Assembly: GCF_002278925.1 (NCBI RefSeq)
Contig: NZ_NCJH01000007.1
Span: 336,891-400,890, forward strand
Source of the DNA: Polaromonas sp. 39-63-25
GTDB taxonomy: Bacteria; Pseudomonadota; Gammaproteobacteria; Burkholderiales; Burkholderiaceae_C
DNA: 64,000 bases
Direction of reading: 5' to 3'
Shown here: one piece after another, positions 1 to 8,089 of the stretch
Layout: each line of letters starts with the position of its first letter
How positions within the stretch are numbered: the first letter of the stretch is position 1
The notes under the pieces: generated by a model
The model's database searches: none
Told to the model about the DNA's origin: nothing
Seen by the model: the letters and a program-made list of their open reading frames with translations, nothing else
Program-made: the position numbers and the translations under genes

Positions 1-64
1 TGTCGGCGGGCGCCATGGCGGCCATTTTTTCGGGGTCGTAATAGGCAAGGCAGAGGTATTGCAT
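1..64 (-). CDS. YCII/DGPF-family protein, 5' end only
   Basis: Only the first 21 codons lie in the window; the gene runs off the left edge. The reverse-strand translation begins MQYLCLAYYDPEKMAAMAP. This matches the N-terminus typical of the YCII-related (DGPF) family, small alpha/beta-barrel dimers often found beside ECF sigma factors, with mostly unknown roles. The ATG at 64 follows an AAGGA-like sequence. The assignment rests on a short stretch, so the family is probable but function is not determined. Confidence 0.6.
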   Translation of the reverse strand, partial: MQYLCLAYYDPEKMAAMAPAD

Positions 65-241
65 GGAGATGTCCTTGGGTCGGTGGTTGAGGGTCACACC
101 TGCACGACGAACGGCTGGCCCGACTTTCGACATCTTGCCCCAGGCTGTCAAAAAAACGCCCGCAGGAAGGCTTTTTCTGCGGAAGGGCTGGCTTGCGCTT
201 CGGCCGGCCAACGCCCCTGCGATTGGATCAGCCCGCCGCTT

Positions 242-299
242 TAGCTACTGTTTTCATAGCTGCTTGCGCCCGCCACACAAGGGCTGAAGGCCAATTTTA
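242..299 (+). repeat. Dispersed ATAGCTGC/AAGGGCTGGAGGCC-type repeat, copy 1
   Basis: The copy carries 'tcatagctgcttgcgc' followed by 'aagggctgaaggcc' and a T-rich end. The same arrangement recurs at 3156, 6320, 22740, 23707, 36696 and 58642 in both orientations. The 65-354 interval otherwise shows no gene I can support. Confidence 0.6.
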
Positions 300-354
300 T
301 GCATACCTCTCGCGCAGGGCCCGGCTGCATGGCAGGGCGACGTGGGCAAGGCCC

Positions 355-1053
355 TCAAGAACGTGGCGCCTCGGCGCTGAGCTCCGGCCGCGCCGCCATG
401 CGCCTGGACAAGGCGGACCCGCGTTGCTGCAGAAAGGCCTGCAACAGTTTCGGGTAGTCGGGCGATACGGCGTTGCGCACCGAGGCACGCTGCGCCAGCG
501 CGCATCGCCAGGCGTTCACTCGGGGCGTGTCACTGAAGACACCAAAATCACCGATGCCGTCGAACACGTCGAAGTACCTGAAGACCGGGCCAAAGGCTGC
601 ATCCACCATGCTGAAGCGTTCGCCGGCGAAGAACGGGCCCTGGCCCAGCACGGCTTCAATGTGCTGAAACTTCAGGCGCAGCGCGGTGGCACTGGCCACG
701 AGCGCTTCTTCACTGGGGGCGTTGTAGAAAGCGCCGATGTTGCTGAGAACGGCCGAGCCGAACTCCATCCAGCTGCGGTGCTGCGCGCGCTGCAACGCGG
801 CCTCCGGGTGCAGGCGCGGAGCGGCGGTGTCGTCGAGGTATTCGCAGATGACTGCCGACTCGAACACCGCCTGGTCGCCCACCAGCAGCACGGGCGTTTT
901 GCCCAACGGCGAGACTTTGAGAAACCAGGCGGGTTTGTGGGCCAGGTCAATGTCCTTGCGCTCAAAAACGATGCCTTTTTCGGCCAGCACGATCGCCGCG
1001 CGCTGCACGTAAGGGCACAGGCTGTGGCTGATCAGGGTGAGTGAGGGCGTCAT
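355..1053 (-). CDS. Glutathione S-transferase
   Basis: This 232-residue protein has the two-domain GST layout. The N-terminal thioredoxin-fold domain (about residues 1-80) carries 'SHSLCPYVQRA' near the start and the glutathione-binding 'VFESAVICEYLDD'. The helical C-terminal domain includes 'FSMVDAAFGPVFRYF'. The Cys-Pro-Tyr near the active site resembles Omega/Beta-type or DHAR-like enzymes rather than Tyr/Ser classes. The open frame continues further upstream, but the ATG at 1053 fits the family start and lies 20 bases after the doxX stop, so the two genes are probably cotranscribed. Substrate unknown; a stress or detoxification role is inferred. Confidence 0.88.
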   Translation of the reverse strand: MTPSLTLISHSLCPYVQRAAIVLAEKGIVFERKDIDLAHKPAWFLKVSPLGKTPVLLVGDQAVFESAVICEYLDDTAAPRLHPEAALQRAQHRSWMEFGSAVLSNIGAFYNAPSEEALVASATALRLKFQHIEAVLGQGPFFAGERFSMVDAAFGPVFRYFDVFDGIGDFGVFSDTPRVNAWRCALAQRASVRNAVSPDYPKLLQAFLQQRGSALSRRMAARPELSAEAPRS

Positions 1054-1073
1054 TGTCACTGTCTGCTCCCTGG

Positions 1074-1496
1074 TCACAAGGCAGGCACAAAGCGCTGGCT
1101 GCGGCGCAGCGCCAGGGCGCCGTCGCCGGCCAGCCACAAGGTCACCGAAGCCACGGCCAGGAACACCGGGTACTCCCAGCCACCGCCCTGACTGGTGAAG
1201 ACCCAGCCATTGCCAAGATGCACCAGCGCTGCAGCCACCATGACGGGCACCAGCGCCAGCGAAACCTGTCGCGCATACAGCCCGACCAGGATGGCCAGGC
1301 CACCGAGCAGTTCGGCCGCAAACACGGGGTAGGCCAGCGCACCGGGATAACCCACGCTTTCGAAAAATTGCGCTGTTCCGGGCAGCGTGAAAACAAACAG
1401 CTTCAACAATGCGTGGGCAATCCACATGGCGCCCAGGCTGACGCGAAGCAAGGCGATGCCGTAAGGGGCGGTGGTGTTGATGTCAGGTTCGGGCAT
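1074..1496 (-). CDS. DoxX family membrane protein
   Basis: A 140-residue protein with about four hydrophobic segments and DoxX-family motifs ('GIALLRVSLGAMWIAHALLKL' split region, then 'YPVFAAELLGGLAILVG'). DoxX proteins are small inner-membrane proteins; some are tied to thiol or redox stress. The start at 1496 is chosen because a GGAG motif sits 8 bases before it; the open frame extends further but would cross the divergent lysR promoter. It leads the GST gene in a two-gene operon. Control by the adjacent LysR regulator is likely. Confidence 0.85.
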   Translation of the reverse strand: MPEPDINTTAPYGIALLRVSLGAMWIAHALLKLFVFTLPGTAQFFESVGYPGALAYPVFAAELLGGLAILVGLYARQVSLALVPVMVAAALVHLGNGWVFTSQGGGWEYPVFLAVASVTLWLAGDGALALRRSQRFVPAL

Positions 1497-1536
1497 TGCA
1501 TTTCTCCATTGGGTAGATTGGTCTGTGTAATGTAGT

Positions 1537-1552
1537 ATTGCAATAACGCAAT
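1537..1552. promoter_or_regulatory. Candidate LysR operator, ATTGC-N6-GCAAT
   Basis: A perfect inverted repeat (ATTGC, AATAAC, GCAAT) lies in the 79-base gap between divergent doxX (start 1496) and the lysR gene (start 1576). Position and dyad symmetry fit a LysR-type binding site that represses its own gene and activates the divergent operon. No experimental evidence; a T-N11-A frame can be drawn within it. Confidence 0.5.
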
Positions 1553-1575
1553 GAAAACAGGCGCGCACGCAAACC

Positions 1576-2460
1576 ATGAATGCAGCAACGCAATACAAGC
1601 TCAGCGCCCAGGACGTGGAAGTGGTGCTGGCGCTGGTGCGGGCCGGCACCCTGGCAGAAGCGGGCGAGCGGCTCGCGGTGGATGCATCGACGGTGTTCCG
1701 CTCCCTGCAGCGCATTGAAAAGGGTTTGGGTCAACGCCTGTTTGAGCGCTCGCGCACGGGCTACCAGCCGCTGGAGCTGGCGCAGGTGCTGGCCAGCCAT
1801 GGGGAACAGCTGGAGGTGCAGCTCGAGTCGGCCCGTTCGGCCGCGCAGGCCGAGGCAGAACAGGTTTCGGGCAGCGTGCGCATCACCACCACCGACACCC
1901 TTCTGCATGGGCTGGTGGCGCCGGCGCTCCGGTTGTTGCCGTCAAGCCACCCTTTGCTGAGCTACGAGTTGCACACAGGCAATGAGTTGGCCAGCCTGAC
2001 CCGGCGCGACGCGGACATTGCCGTGCGGGCCACCCGGCGCCCGCCCCAGCATCTGGTAGGCAAACATATCGGGCCGATCCGCATGGCCTTGTTTGCCGCC
2101 AGAAAAGGCGGCCCCAAACACTTCGACGCGAGCATCGCCGGCAAAGTGAACTGGGTCGCCCCGGACGACGCCCTGCCGGACCACCCCTCGGTGACCTGGC
2201 GCAAAAAACACTTTCCCAAAGTGGCGCCGCGCTACCGCGTGGACAGCATTCTCACCGTGGCGGAAATCGTGGGGCAAGGCATGGGCATTGGCCTGCTGCC
2301 AATTTTTCTTGCCAGAGATCGAACCGATCTGCGCGCCCTGACGGATGCACTGGATGAATGCCAGACGGAGCTTTGGCTGTTGACACACACCGAGTCAAGG
2401 CACCTGAGACGGGTGTCCACGGTGTTCGGCCACCTGGCCAAACACATGACGCTGGCCTGA
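1576..2460 (+). CDS. LysR family transcriptional regulator
   Basis: 294 residues. The N-terminal winged HTH (about residues 9-66, 'AGTLAEAGERLAVDASTVFR') is followed by a linker helix and a periplasmic-binding-like effector domain (about 90-290, with 'RDADIAVRATRRPP' and 'GQGMGIGLLPIFLA'). It is transcribed away from the doxX-GST pair across a 79-base gap with a dyad, which makes that pair its likely target. The inducer cannot be read from sequence. It ends 11 bases from the convergent HAD gene. Confidence 0.9.
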   Translation: MNAATQYKLSAQDVEVVLALVRAGTLAEAGERLAVDASTVFRSLQRIEKGLGQRLFERSRTGYQPLELAQVLASHGEQLEVQLESARSAAQAEAEQVSGSVRITTTDTLLHGLVAPALRLLPSSHPLLSYELHTGNELASLTRRDADIAVRATRRPPQHLVGKHIGPIRMALFAARKGGPKHFDASIAGKVNWVAPDDALPDHPSVTWRKKHFPKVAPRYRVDSILTVAEIVGQGMGIGLLPIFLARDRTDLRALTDALDECQTELWLLTHTESRHLRRVSTVFGHLAKHMTLA

Positions 2461-2471
2461 GTTGTGGCGGC

Positions 2472-3137
2472 TCAGCCCAGCAATGCTGGCAAGGCAGTCA
2501 TGTCCACAAAAATGTGCACCGCGCCGGCCTTGAGCAATGCGTCGGGCGCGTCGTGCCCGGCTTCGGGCGGGCTGTAGCCGAACACGGTGGCGCCTGCGGC
2601 CACGCCGGCGGCGACACCCGTCACGGTGTCTTCCACCACCGCGCAACGCTTGGGGTCAACGCCCAGCGACGCGGCAGCAGCCAGGTAAACATCGGGCGCA
2701 GGTTTGGAGCGCGGCAGCTCGTGCCCGCTGAAGATGTGGCCCTTGAAGAAGGGCATGAGGCCGCATTTTTCGAGCTGCAGATCGACCTTGAAGCGGTCGG
2801 CGCCGGAGGCGCAGGCAATGCGGCCCTCGTACAGGGTGTGGATCTGCGTCACGGCTTCGACGGCGCCGCGAATCGGCAGCAGACCTTCGACAAGCGCTTC
2901 ATTGCGCCGGCCACGAAACTCGTGCAGCCACTCCTGGGTCAAGGGGCGACCCGTATTGGCTTCGATCAGCGCAGCCTGGTCCTTGACAGCTTTGCCGATG
3001 AACAGGCGCATGCATTCGGCGCTGCTGAGCGCCCAGCCGGCTTCTTCCAGCATGTCGCGCAGCACGCCGTTGGTGATGGGCTCGCTGTCGACCAGCACGC
3101 CGTCACAGTCAAACAACACGGCTTCGAATTTCAACAC
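2472..3137 (-). CDS. HAD-superfamily phosphatase, beta-phosphoglucomutase-like
   Basis: 221 residues with all HAD motifs. Motif I is 'LFDCDGVLVDSE' (nucleophile Asp and general acid Asp), motif III Lys lies in 'RSKPAPDVY', and motif IV is 'VVEDTVTG'. The helical cap between motifs I and II puts it in subclass IA with phosphoglycolate phosphatase and beta-phosphoglucomutase relatives. Substrate is not determinable. It stands alone, convergent with lysR, and is followed upstream by a dispersed repeat at 3156. Confidence 0.88.
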   Translation of the reverse strand: MLKFEAVLFDCDGVLVDSEPITNGVLRDMLEEAGWALSSAECMRLFIGKAVKDQAALIEANTGRPLTQEWLHEFRGRRNEALVEGLLPIRGAVEAVTQIHTLYEGRIACASGADRFKVDLQLEKCGLMPFFKGHIFSGHELPRSKPAPDVYLAAAASLGVDPKRCAVVEDTVTGVAAGVAAGATVFGYSPPEAGHDAPDALLKAGAVHIFVDMTALPALLG

Positions 3138-3155
3138 GGGTGGCCTCTCTGCAAA

Positions 3156-3213
3156 ATGCTATTGATTCAGGAGCTTCTGGCGCAGGTGGGATAAGGGCTG
3201 GAGGCCTTTTTTA
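3156..3213 (+). repeat. Dispersed ATAGCTGC-type repeat, copy 2
   Basis: Contains 'tgctattgattcaggagc', a GCGCAGGTGGG segment and 'aagggctggaggcc' before a T run. It matches copy 1 at 242 in order and spacing, within the 225-base gap between the HAD and YchJ-like genes. Confidence 0.6.
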
Positions 3214-3271
3214 CTCATAATCCCCGTCAATGCCGGCTTTGGCCTGTATTGAACATCGCCAAGGACCAACA

Positions 3272-3298
3272 CCCTTCGACAGGCTCAGGGCGAACGGG
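3272..3298 (+). repeat. TTCGACAGGCTCAGG repeat, copy 1
   Basis: Contains 'cttcgacaggctcaggg' followed by CGAACGGG. A second copy with 'tttcgacaggctcagga' lies near 32662. This short element is widespread in intergenic DNA of many proteobacteria. No coding potential seen. Confidence 0.6.
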
Positions 3299-3362
3299 TT
3301 CCTACAAGCGACTGAGCGGTCTGAGCGGGTGCGAGGCCTGCCAGGCCGCTCCGGACGTCTCG

Positions 3363-3755
3363 CTACAGCTGGTCGCCGTCCACATAGTACCAACGGCCGG
3401 CTTCGCGCACAAAGCGGCTGCGCTCGTGCAGGCGCACGGCGGGGCTGCCCGGGCTTTTCTGGCGGGCGACAAATTCGACTTCGGCGTGGCTGTCGTCCAG
3501 CAGCCGGTGCCGGCGCACGTCCAGCCCGAGCCATTTCACGCCGGGGTCGAACTCGATGCCTGGCGGGCGGTGGCTGGCATGCCAGGTGGCGAGCAGGTAG
3601 TCGGCCCGTTCGAGCACAAAGGCGGTGTAGCGCGAGCGCATCAGCGCCTCGGCGTCGGGCGCCGGCGTGTCGTGCGCCAGGTAGCGGCCGCAGCAGGCGG
3701 CGTAAGCCAGCGGCCGGGCGCGCGCATCGGCCCGGCTGCAGGGGCAGGCAGCCAA
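3363..3755 (-). CDS. ychJ: YchJ-like (UPF0225, SEC-C-associated) protein
   Basis: About 130 residues. The N-terminus holds a metal-binding-type Cys cluster (CPC ... AACCGRYL) and the family motif 'EALMRSRYTAFVLER'; the rest matches the YchJ C-terminal domain ('TWHASHRPP', 'WLGLDV', 'VEFVARQK'). Function of the family is unknown. No ATG fits the family length. I chose the TTG at 3755, two bases after the rhodanese stop and with an AGG upstream. A longer frame reaches 3833 but would overlap the rhodanese gene. The start is uncertain; the family call is firm. Confidence 0.78.
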   Translation of the reverse strand: MAACPCSRADARARPLAYAACCGRYLAHDTPAPDAEALMRSRYTAFVLERADYLLATWHASHRPPGIEFDPGVKWLGLDVRRHRLLDDSHAEVEFVARQKSPGSPAVRLHERSRFVREAGRWYYVDGDQL

Positions 3756-3757
3756 CG

Positions 3758-4189
3758 TCAGCCTTTGGCTCGCGCCGCGTGGGCCTGCTTGTGCGCTTCC
3801 AGGGTTTCCATCGGGGCGCCCTGCTTTTTCCACTCGGCAAAGCCGCCGTCGATGTGGGCCACGTTGGTCATGCCCATGTCCTGCAGCGTCTTGGTGGCCA
3901 GCGCGCTGCGCCAGCCGGCACCGCAGAACAGGATGAACTGCTTGCCCTCGTCGCCGAACACCGGCTTGAAATAGGGCGAGGCAGGGTCCACCCAGAACTC
4001 GAGCATGCCGCGCGGCGCCAGCAGGGCACCCGGCACCGTGCCTTCGCGTTCGAGCTCGCGCACGTCGCGGATGTCGACGATCTGCACCTGCGGGTCGGCA
4101 AGTTTGGCCTGGGCCTCGGCGACGGAATACGTGGTGACCTGCGCCATGGCCTCATCGACGAGGGCGCGGAATCCTTTGGTGATGGGCAT
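3758..4189 (-). CDS. Rhodanese-like sulfurtransferase
   Basis: 143 residues forming one rhodanese domain. The active-site loop is 'FCGAGWRSALA', with the catalytic Cys at about residue 95, and the N-terminal CH2A-like motif is 'VQIVDIRDVRELE'. Such proteins transfer sulfane sulfur or act as sulfur carriers in the cytoplasm. ATG 4189 is preceded by AGGAG at a good distance. The downstream YchJ-like gene is only two bases away, so they form one transcript. Confidence 0.9.
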   Translation of the reverse strand: MPITKGFRALVDEAMAQVTTYSVAEAQAKLADPQVQIVDIRDVRELEREGTVPGALLAPRGMLEFWVDPASPYFKPVFGDEGKQFILFCGAGWRSALATKTLQDMGMTNVAHIDGGFAEWKKQGAPMETLEAHKQAHAARAKG

Positions 4190-4220
4190 TTTTGCTGACT
4201 CCTGCTGTGTGGTTGGCGGG

Positions 4221-4376
4221 CATGGATTACGGATCGAGTTCGCAATGACAAGTTTACGGCGTGCATCACACCGGCTACCCCTCCCGGCGTCATCCCGGGC
4301 TTGACCCGGGGTCCATGCAGCAAGAACCACCGCCGCCAGTGTGCACGCATGGATTGCGGATCAAGTCCGCAATGAC
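4221..4376. repeat. Cluster of three GTCAT...TTGATCC...CCATG elements
   Basis: Three related imperfect palindromes of about 29 bases occur at 4221-4250, 4289-4317 and 4348-4376. The outer two run CATGGATT...GCAATGAC; the middle one is inverted (GTCATCCCGGGCTTGACCC...CATG). These resemble the dispersed intergenic elements of many alpha- and betaproteobacteria. They fill most of the 313-base gap between the rhodanese gene and the acyl-CoA dehydrogenase. Confidence 0.6.
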
Positions 4377-4410
4377 AAACCAACACGCCGGCACCCCGGG
4401 AAGCTAAAAC

Positions 4411-4503
4411 CAAGCAGGGGCCGCGGGACCGGCTTTGCCGGACCGCAGGCGCAGCGGCCCCCTCGGGGGCAGGGAGTTACACGCAGTGAACGACCGTGGG
4501 GGC
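4411..4503. repeat. GGCCCCCTCGGGGGC repeat, copy 1
   Basis: A GC-rich element of about 93 bases: 'aagcaggggccgcggg', a hairpin CCGGCTTTGCCGG, then 'cggccccctcgggggcaggg' and a right end 'cgaccgtgggggct'. Copies recur at 32718, 35823 and, diverged, at 38645. Here its right edge touches the stop codon of the minus-strand acyl-CoA dehydrogenase, so it would be the 3' untranslated end of that transcript. Confidence 0.7.
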
Positions 4504-5630
4504 TAAAGTGCCCTTTGGATGATGATTTTCTGCACGTCAGACGTGCCTTCGTAGATCTGGCAGACACGCACGTCGCGGTAGATGCGCTCCACCGGGAAGT
4601 CGCTGACATAGCCGTAGCCGCCCAGGGTCTGGATGGCGGCGCTGCAGACCTGCTCGGCCATTTCGCTGGCAAAGAGTTTGGCCATGGCCGCTTCCTTCAG
4701 GCAGGGCAGGCCGGCGTCGCGCAGGCTGGCGGCGTGCCAGATCAGCTGGCGTGCGGCTTCCAGTTTCGTGGCGCAGTCGGCCAGGCGGAAACCGACCGCC
4801 TGGTGGTTGAAGATGGCGGTGCCGAAACTCTGGCGCTCCTTGGCGTACTGCACGGCAAATTCAAATGCGCTGCGCGCCATGCCCACGCTTTGCGCGGCAA
4901 TGCCGATGCGCCCGCCTTCGAGCGCGCCCAGCGCGATCTTGTAGCCTTCGCCCTCGGCGCCTATCAGGTTCTCGGCCGGGATGCGGCAATTGTCGAAGTT
5001 GATCTGCGCGGTGTCGCTGGAGTTCTGGCCCAGCTTGTCTTCCAGGCGCGCAACGACGTAGCCGGGTGCGCTGGTGGGCACCATGAAGGCGCTCATGCCC
5101 TTTTTGCCGGCGCCCTTGTCGGTGACCGCAATGACCACGGCCGCGTGGCCGTTCTTGCCGCTGGTGATGAACTGCTTGACGCCGTTGATCACGTACTCGT
5201 CACCCTCTTTCACCGCGGTGGTGCGCAATGACGAGGCGTCGCTGCCCACATGCGGCTCGGTCAGGCAGAACACGCCCAGCATCTGCCCCTGCGCCAGCGG
5301 TGTGAGCCACTGCTTTTTCTGCGCGGCATTGCCGTAACGCATCAGGATGGCGTTGACCGGGCAGTTGGTCACTGAAATCGCCGTGCTGGTGCCGCCATCG
5401 CCGGCGGCGATTTCCTCGATCACCAGCGCAAGCGTCAGGTAGTCGAGGTTGGCGCCGCCAAACTCTTCGGGCACGCAGATGCCGTAAGCACCCAGCGCCG
5501 CCAGGCCCTGGTGCGCCTCGACCGGAAAGTGGTGTGCCTTGTCCCAGGCCGCGGCGTGCGGCCAGAGTTCGGTCTGGGTGAAGTCGCGCACCGCGTCGCG
5601 GATCATTTCCTGGTCTTGCGTGAGCAGCAT
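4503..5630 (-). CDS. Acyl-CoA dehydrogenase
   Basis: 375 residues, normal length for the family, with the N-terminal helical, beta and C-terminal helical domains. Signatures present are 'CLTEPHVGSDASSL' (FAD/substrate loop), 'QSFGTAIFNHQAVGFRLAD' and 'QTLGGYGYVSDFPVERIYRD'. The glutamate in 'IYEGTSDVQ' is the usual catalytic base of short-chain enzymes. It oxidises an acyl-CoA at C2-C3, passing electrons to ETF. Last gene of the block led by the liu genes, 8 bases after the SDR gene. Chain-length preference is not determinable. Confidence 0.92.
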   Translation of the reverse strand: MLLTQDQEMIRDAVRDFTQTELWPHAAAWDKAHHFPVEAHQGLAALGAYGICVPEEFGGANLDYLTLALVIEEIAAGDGGTSTAISVTNCPVNAILMRYGNAAQKKQWLTPLAQGQMLGVFCLTEPHVGSDASSLRTTAVKEGDEYVINGVKQFITSGKNGHAAVVIAVTDKGAGKKGMSAFMVPTSAPGYVVARLEDKLGQNSSDTAQINFDNCRIPAENLIGAEGEGYKIALGALEGGRIGIAAQSVGMARSAFEFAVQYAKERQSFGTAIFNHQAVGFRLADCATKLEAARQLIWHAASLRDAGLPCLKEAAMAKLFASEMAEQVCSAAIQTLGGYGYVSDFPVERIYRDVRVCQIYEGTSDVQKIIIQRAL

Positions 5631-5638
5631 GAGAGGTC

Positions 5639-6304
5639 CTACCAGGCCAACGCCTGGCCGTCGTGGTTGATGAAAGTGCCATTGTGTTCCGCGCGCAGGC
5701 TGGCTACGGTGGTGCGCATATCGGAAACGCTTTGCGTGACATCCAGATCGGCGCCAGCGCCACCCATGTCGGTCTTCACCCAGCCGGGGTGCATCGCAAC
5801 GCAGATGGCTTTGCCCTGCAAGCCAAACGACATGTCCTTGACGACGGAGTTGACGGCGGACTTGGAGGCGCGGTACAGCCAGCTGTTGCCATTGGTGCGC
5901 AGCCCTATCGAGCCCATCCGGGATGACAGGACCACCAGCCGGGCGTCAGGCGCCAACACTTCCGTCAGTTGCGGCAGCACGCGCATAGGCGCCAGCACAT
6001 TGGTGCGCATCACCTGATCGAACACATCGGCAGCCGGTGGGTCGCCCGCATTGCCGCCCGCCAGCACACCGGCGACATACAGCGCGACGTCGATTTTTTC
6101 GCCATCGAGTAACCAGGCCAGACCGCTGACGCTGGATACGTCGTCCACCTCCAGCTTGACCGCCTGCGCGCCCAGCGCCTTAAGGCGCTCCAGCCCCGCT
6201 GCGTCGCGCGCGGTGGCGATCACGCGCGCGCCGGCGCTCCGGTACTGGCGCACAAACTCCAGCCCGATGCCGCGCGAGGCGCCGATGACGAGTACCGTGC
6301 TCAT
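5639..6304 (-). CDS. Short-chain dehydrogenase/reductase
   Basis: 221 residues with a Rossmann fold. The cofactor motif is 'VIGASRGIGLEFV' at the N-terminus, the 'YVAGVLAG' stretch replaces the common NNAG, the catalytic Ser lies in 'VVLSSRMGS', and the pair is YRASK (YxxxK). 'HPGWVKTDMGG' completes the classical SDR pattern. It probably oxidises or reduces a hydroxyacyl or aldehyde substrate with NAD(P). Sits between thiolase and acyl-CoA dehydrogenase genes, suggesting an acyl-CoA pathway role by context. Confidence 0.88.
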   Translation of the reverse strand: MSTVLVIGASRGIGLEFVRQYRSAGARVIATARDAAGLERLKALGAQAVKLEVDDVSSVSGLAWLLDGEKIDVALYVAGVLAGGNAGDPPAADVFDQVMRTNVLAPMRVLPQLTEVLAPDARLVVLSSRMGSIGLRTNGNSWLYRASKSAVNSVVKDMSFGLQGKAICVAMHPGWVKTDMGGAGADLDVTQSVSDMRTTVASLRAEHNGTFINHDGQALAW

Positions 6305-6319
6305 GTCAGATTTTCATGC

Positions 6320-6380
6320 ATCAAATCGGCCTCCAGACCTTATACAGCGTGCGTCAACAGCTATGTAATTTATAGCAATT
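6320..6380 (-). repeat. Dispersed ATAGCTGC-type repeat, copy 3, overlapping thiolase stop
   Basis: Read on the minus strand it runs 'attgctataaattacatag', then CTGTTGACGC, then 'ggtctggaggccgattt'. Its first bases include the last codons and TAA stop of the thiolase gene. The rest fills the 65-base gap to the SDR gene. Confidence 0.65.
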
Positions 6381-7563
6381 CAATGGCAATTGCCGTGCCT
6401 TCACCGCCACCGATACACAGCGTGGCAACACCTTTTTTCAGGCCGCGGGCCTTGAGCGCGTACATCAGCGTGACGATGATGCGGGCGCCGCTGCAACCGA
6501 TCGGGTGGCCCAGTGCGCAGGCGCCGCCGTTGACGTTGACGATGTCGTGGCTGATGCCGAGCTCTTTCATGGCGGCCATGGGCACCACGGCAAAAGCCTC
6601 GTTGATTTCCCACAGGTCCACGTCTTTCACGCTCCAGCCGATTTTCTTGAGCAGCTTCTGCACGGCGCCGACCGGTGCGGTGGTGAACCACTCGGGCGCC
6701 TGGGCAAAGGTGGCGTGGCCGACGATGCGGGCCAGCGGCTTGGCGCCCAGCTCCTTGGCCGTCGATGCGCGGGTGAGCACCAGGGCGGCCGCGCCGTCGT
6801 TGATCGACGAGCTGGACGCGGCGGTGATGGTGCCGTCTTTCTTGAAGGCGGGGCGCAGTGTGGAGATCTTGTCGAGTTTGACCTTGCCCGGACCTTCGTC
6901 GATGGAAATCACGGTGTCGCCGCTGCGGCCCTTGACGGTGACGGGGGTGATTTCGGCCTTGAAGGCGCCGGACTCGGTGGCGGCCTTGGCGCGGTTCACG
7001 CTGGTGGTGGCGAACGCGTCCTGCGCCTCACGCGTGAACTGGTACTTCTCGGCGCACTGCTCACCGAAGGTGCCCATGGCGCGGCCGGGTTCGTAGGCGT
7101 CTTCCAGGCCGTCGAGCATCATGTGGTCGTAAATGCGGTCATGGCCGATGCGGATACCGCTGCGGCCCTTGAGCAGCAGGTGCGGTGCGTTGGTCATGCT
7201 TTCCATGCCGCCGGAGACCATCACGTCGCGGCTGCCGACCAGCAGCTGGTCGTGCGCAAGCATGGTGGCTTCCATGCCGGAGCCGCACATCTTGGACAAG
7301 GTGACCGCGCCCGCGCTGGCGGGCAGGCCACCCTTGAAGCCGGCCTGGCGCGCCGGCGCCTGGCCCTGGCCGGCCATCAGGCAGTTGCCAAACAGCACTT
7401 CGTCGACTTTTTCGGGCGCGACGCCCGAGCGTTCGATGGCGGCCTTGATGGCGGCGCCGCCGAGGTCGTGCGCGGCGAGGCTGGAAAAGTCGCCCTGAAA
7501 GCCGCCCATGGGGGTGCGGGCGGCGCCGAGAATGACGATGGAATCAGTGGTGGAACTGGACAT
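6370..7563 (-). CDS. Acetyl-CoA acetyltransferase (thiolase)
   Basis: 397 residues, full thiolase length. The acylated Cys sits in 'LSKMCGSGME' (about residue 93), the catalytic His in 'GGACALGHPIGCSGAR', and the second Cys in 'LCIGGGEGTA'. 'EINEAFAVVP' is the conserved NEAF loop. It catalyses reversible condensation or cleavage of acetoacetyl-CoA and related beta-ketoacyl-CoAs. In this operon the leucine pathway yields acetoacetate and acetyl-CoA, so a degradative role is likely; PHB synthesis (phaA-type) remains possible. Confidence 0.93.
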   Translation of the reverse strand: MSSSTTDSIVILGAARTPMGGFQGDFSSLAAHDLGGAAIKAAIERSGVAPEKVDEVLFGNCLMAGQGQAPARQAGFKGGLPASAGAVTLSKMCGSGMEATMLAHDQLLVGSRDVMVSGGMESMTNAPHLLLKGRSGIRIGHDRIYDHMMLDGLEDAYEPGRAMGTFGEQCAEKYQFTREAQDAFATTSVNRAKAATESGAFKAEITPVTVKGRSGDTVISIDEGPGKVKLDKISTLRPAFKKDGTITAASSSSINDGAAALVLTRASTAKELGAKPLARIVGHATFAQAPEWFTTAPVGAVQKLLKKIGWSVKDVDLWEINEAFAVVPMAAMKELGISHDIVNVNGGACALGHPIGCSGARIIVTLMYALKARGLKKGVATLCIGGGEGTAIAIELL

Positions 7564-7598
7564 GGTGGTTTTCTCCTGAGTTGAACAAGTTAAACAAA

Positions 7599-8081
7599 TT
7601 AGGCAAGCTGGATGACTGCGCCGCGCTCTTCGCGGGCGATGCGCAGGATGTATTGCTGAAAGCCCGGGTCTTCACCGCGCAGCAACAGCGGCAGGGCATT
7701 GAAAAAATTCTCGCGCTGGCACCACTCGCGCATGTAATCGTCCCAGCTGTTCCAGCGACGCGCCTCGACCTCGCTCATGCGTTCGCTCCAGGCGACGATG
7801 TAGGCGCGCTCGAACAGCGAAATCAGCATGTCGTAGATGATCATGGTGCGTTCATTCTGCTCGCGCGTGGGACTCTCCAGCGGCTCGTTGGTGCGCAGGT
7901 GCAGGTCGGGGTTGGCCAGCACGACTTTCAGAAAGTCGTTGTAGGCGTCGGACAGCAGCTGGTAGGCCGCCTCTTCCTCGTTGTTGCGCTCCTTGCGCTG
8001 CTCGAGGGCAAAGAAAAATATCGCAAACGGCAGGGCCAGCGCGGTGACCACGAAGCTGGCGTATTCCCAGGCGTCCCGCAT
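7599..8081 (-). CDS. Conserved small membrane-anchored protein of unknown function
   Basis: 160 residues. One hydrophobic segment near the N-terminus (about residues 8-27, 'FVVTALALPFAIFFFALEQ') is followed by a charged, mostly helical soluble region rich in Glu, Arg and Trp. It lies 8 bases downstream of aceK and 35 bases upstream of the thiolase in the same direction, so it is cotranscribed with the leucine genes. No catalytic motif is visible. I do not recognise a function. Confidence 0.75.
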   Translation of the reverse strand: MRDAWEYASFVVTALALPFAIFFFALEQRKERNNEEEAAYQLLSDAYNDFLKVVLANPDLHLRTNEPLESPTREQNERTMIIYDMLISLFERAYIVAWSERMSEVEARRWNSWDDYMREWCQRENFFNALPLLLRGEDPGFQQYILRIAREERGAVIQLA

Positions 8082-8089
8082 GGCCGTCC

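Noticed and set aside
4190-4502. A small gene in the rhodanese/acyl-CoA dehydrogenase gap
   Set aside because: Open frames there consist of the palindromic and GC-rich repeats and lack ribosome sites or family signatures.
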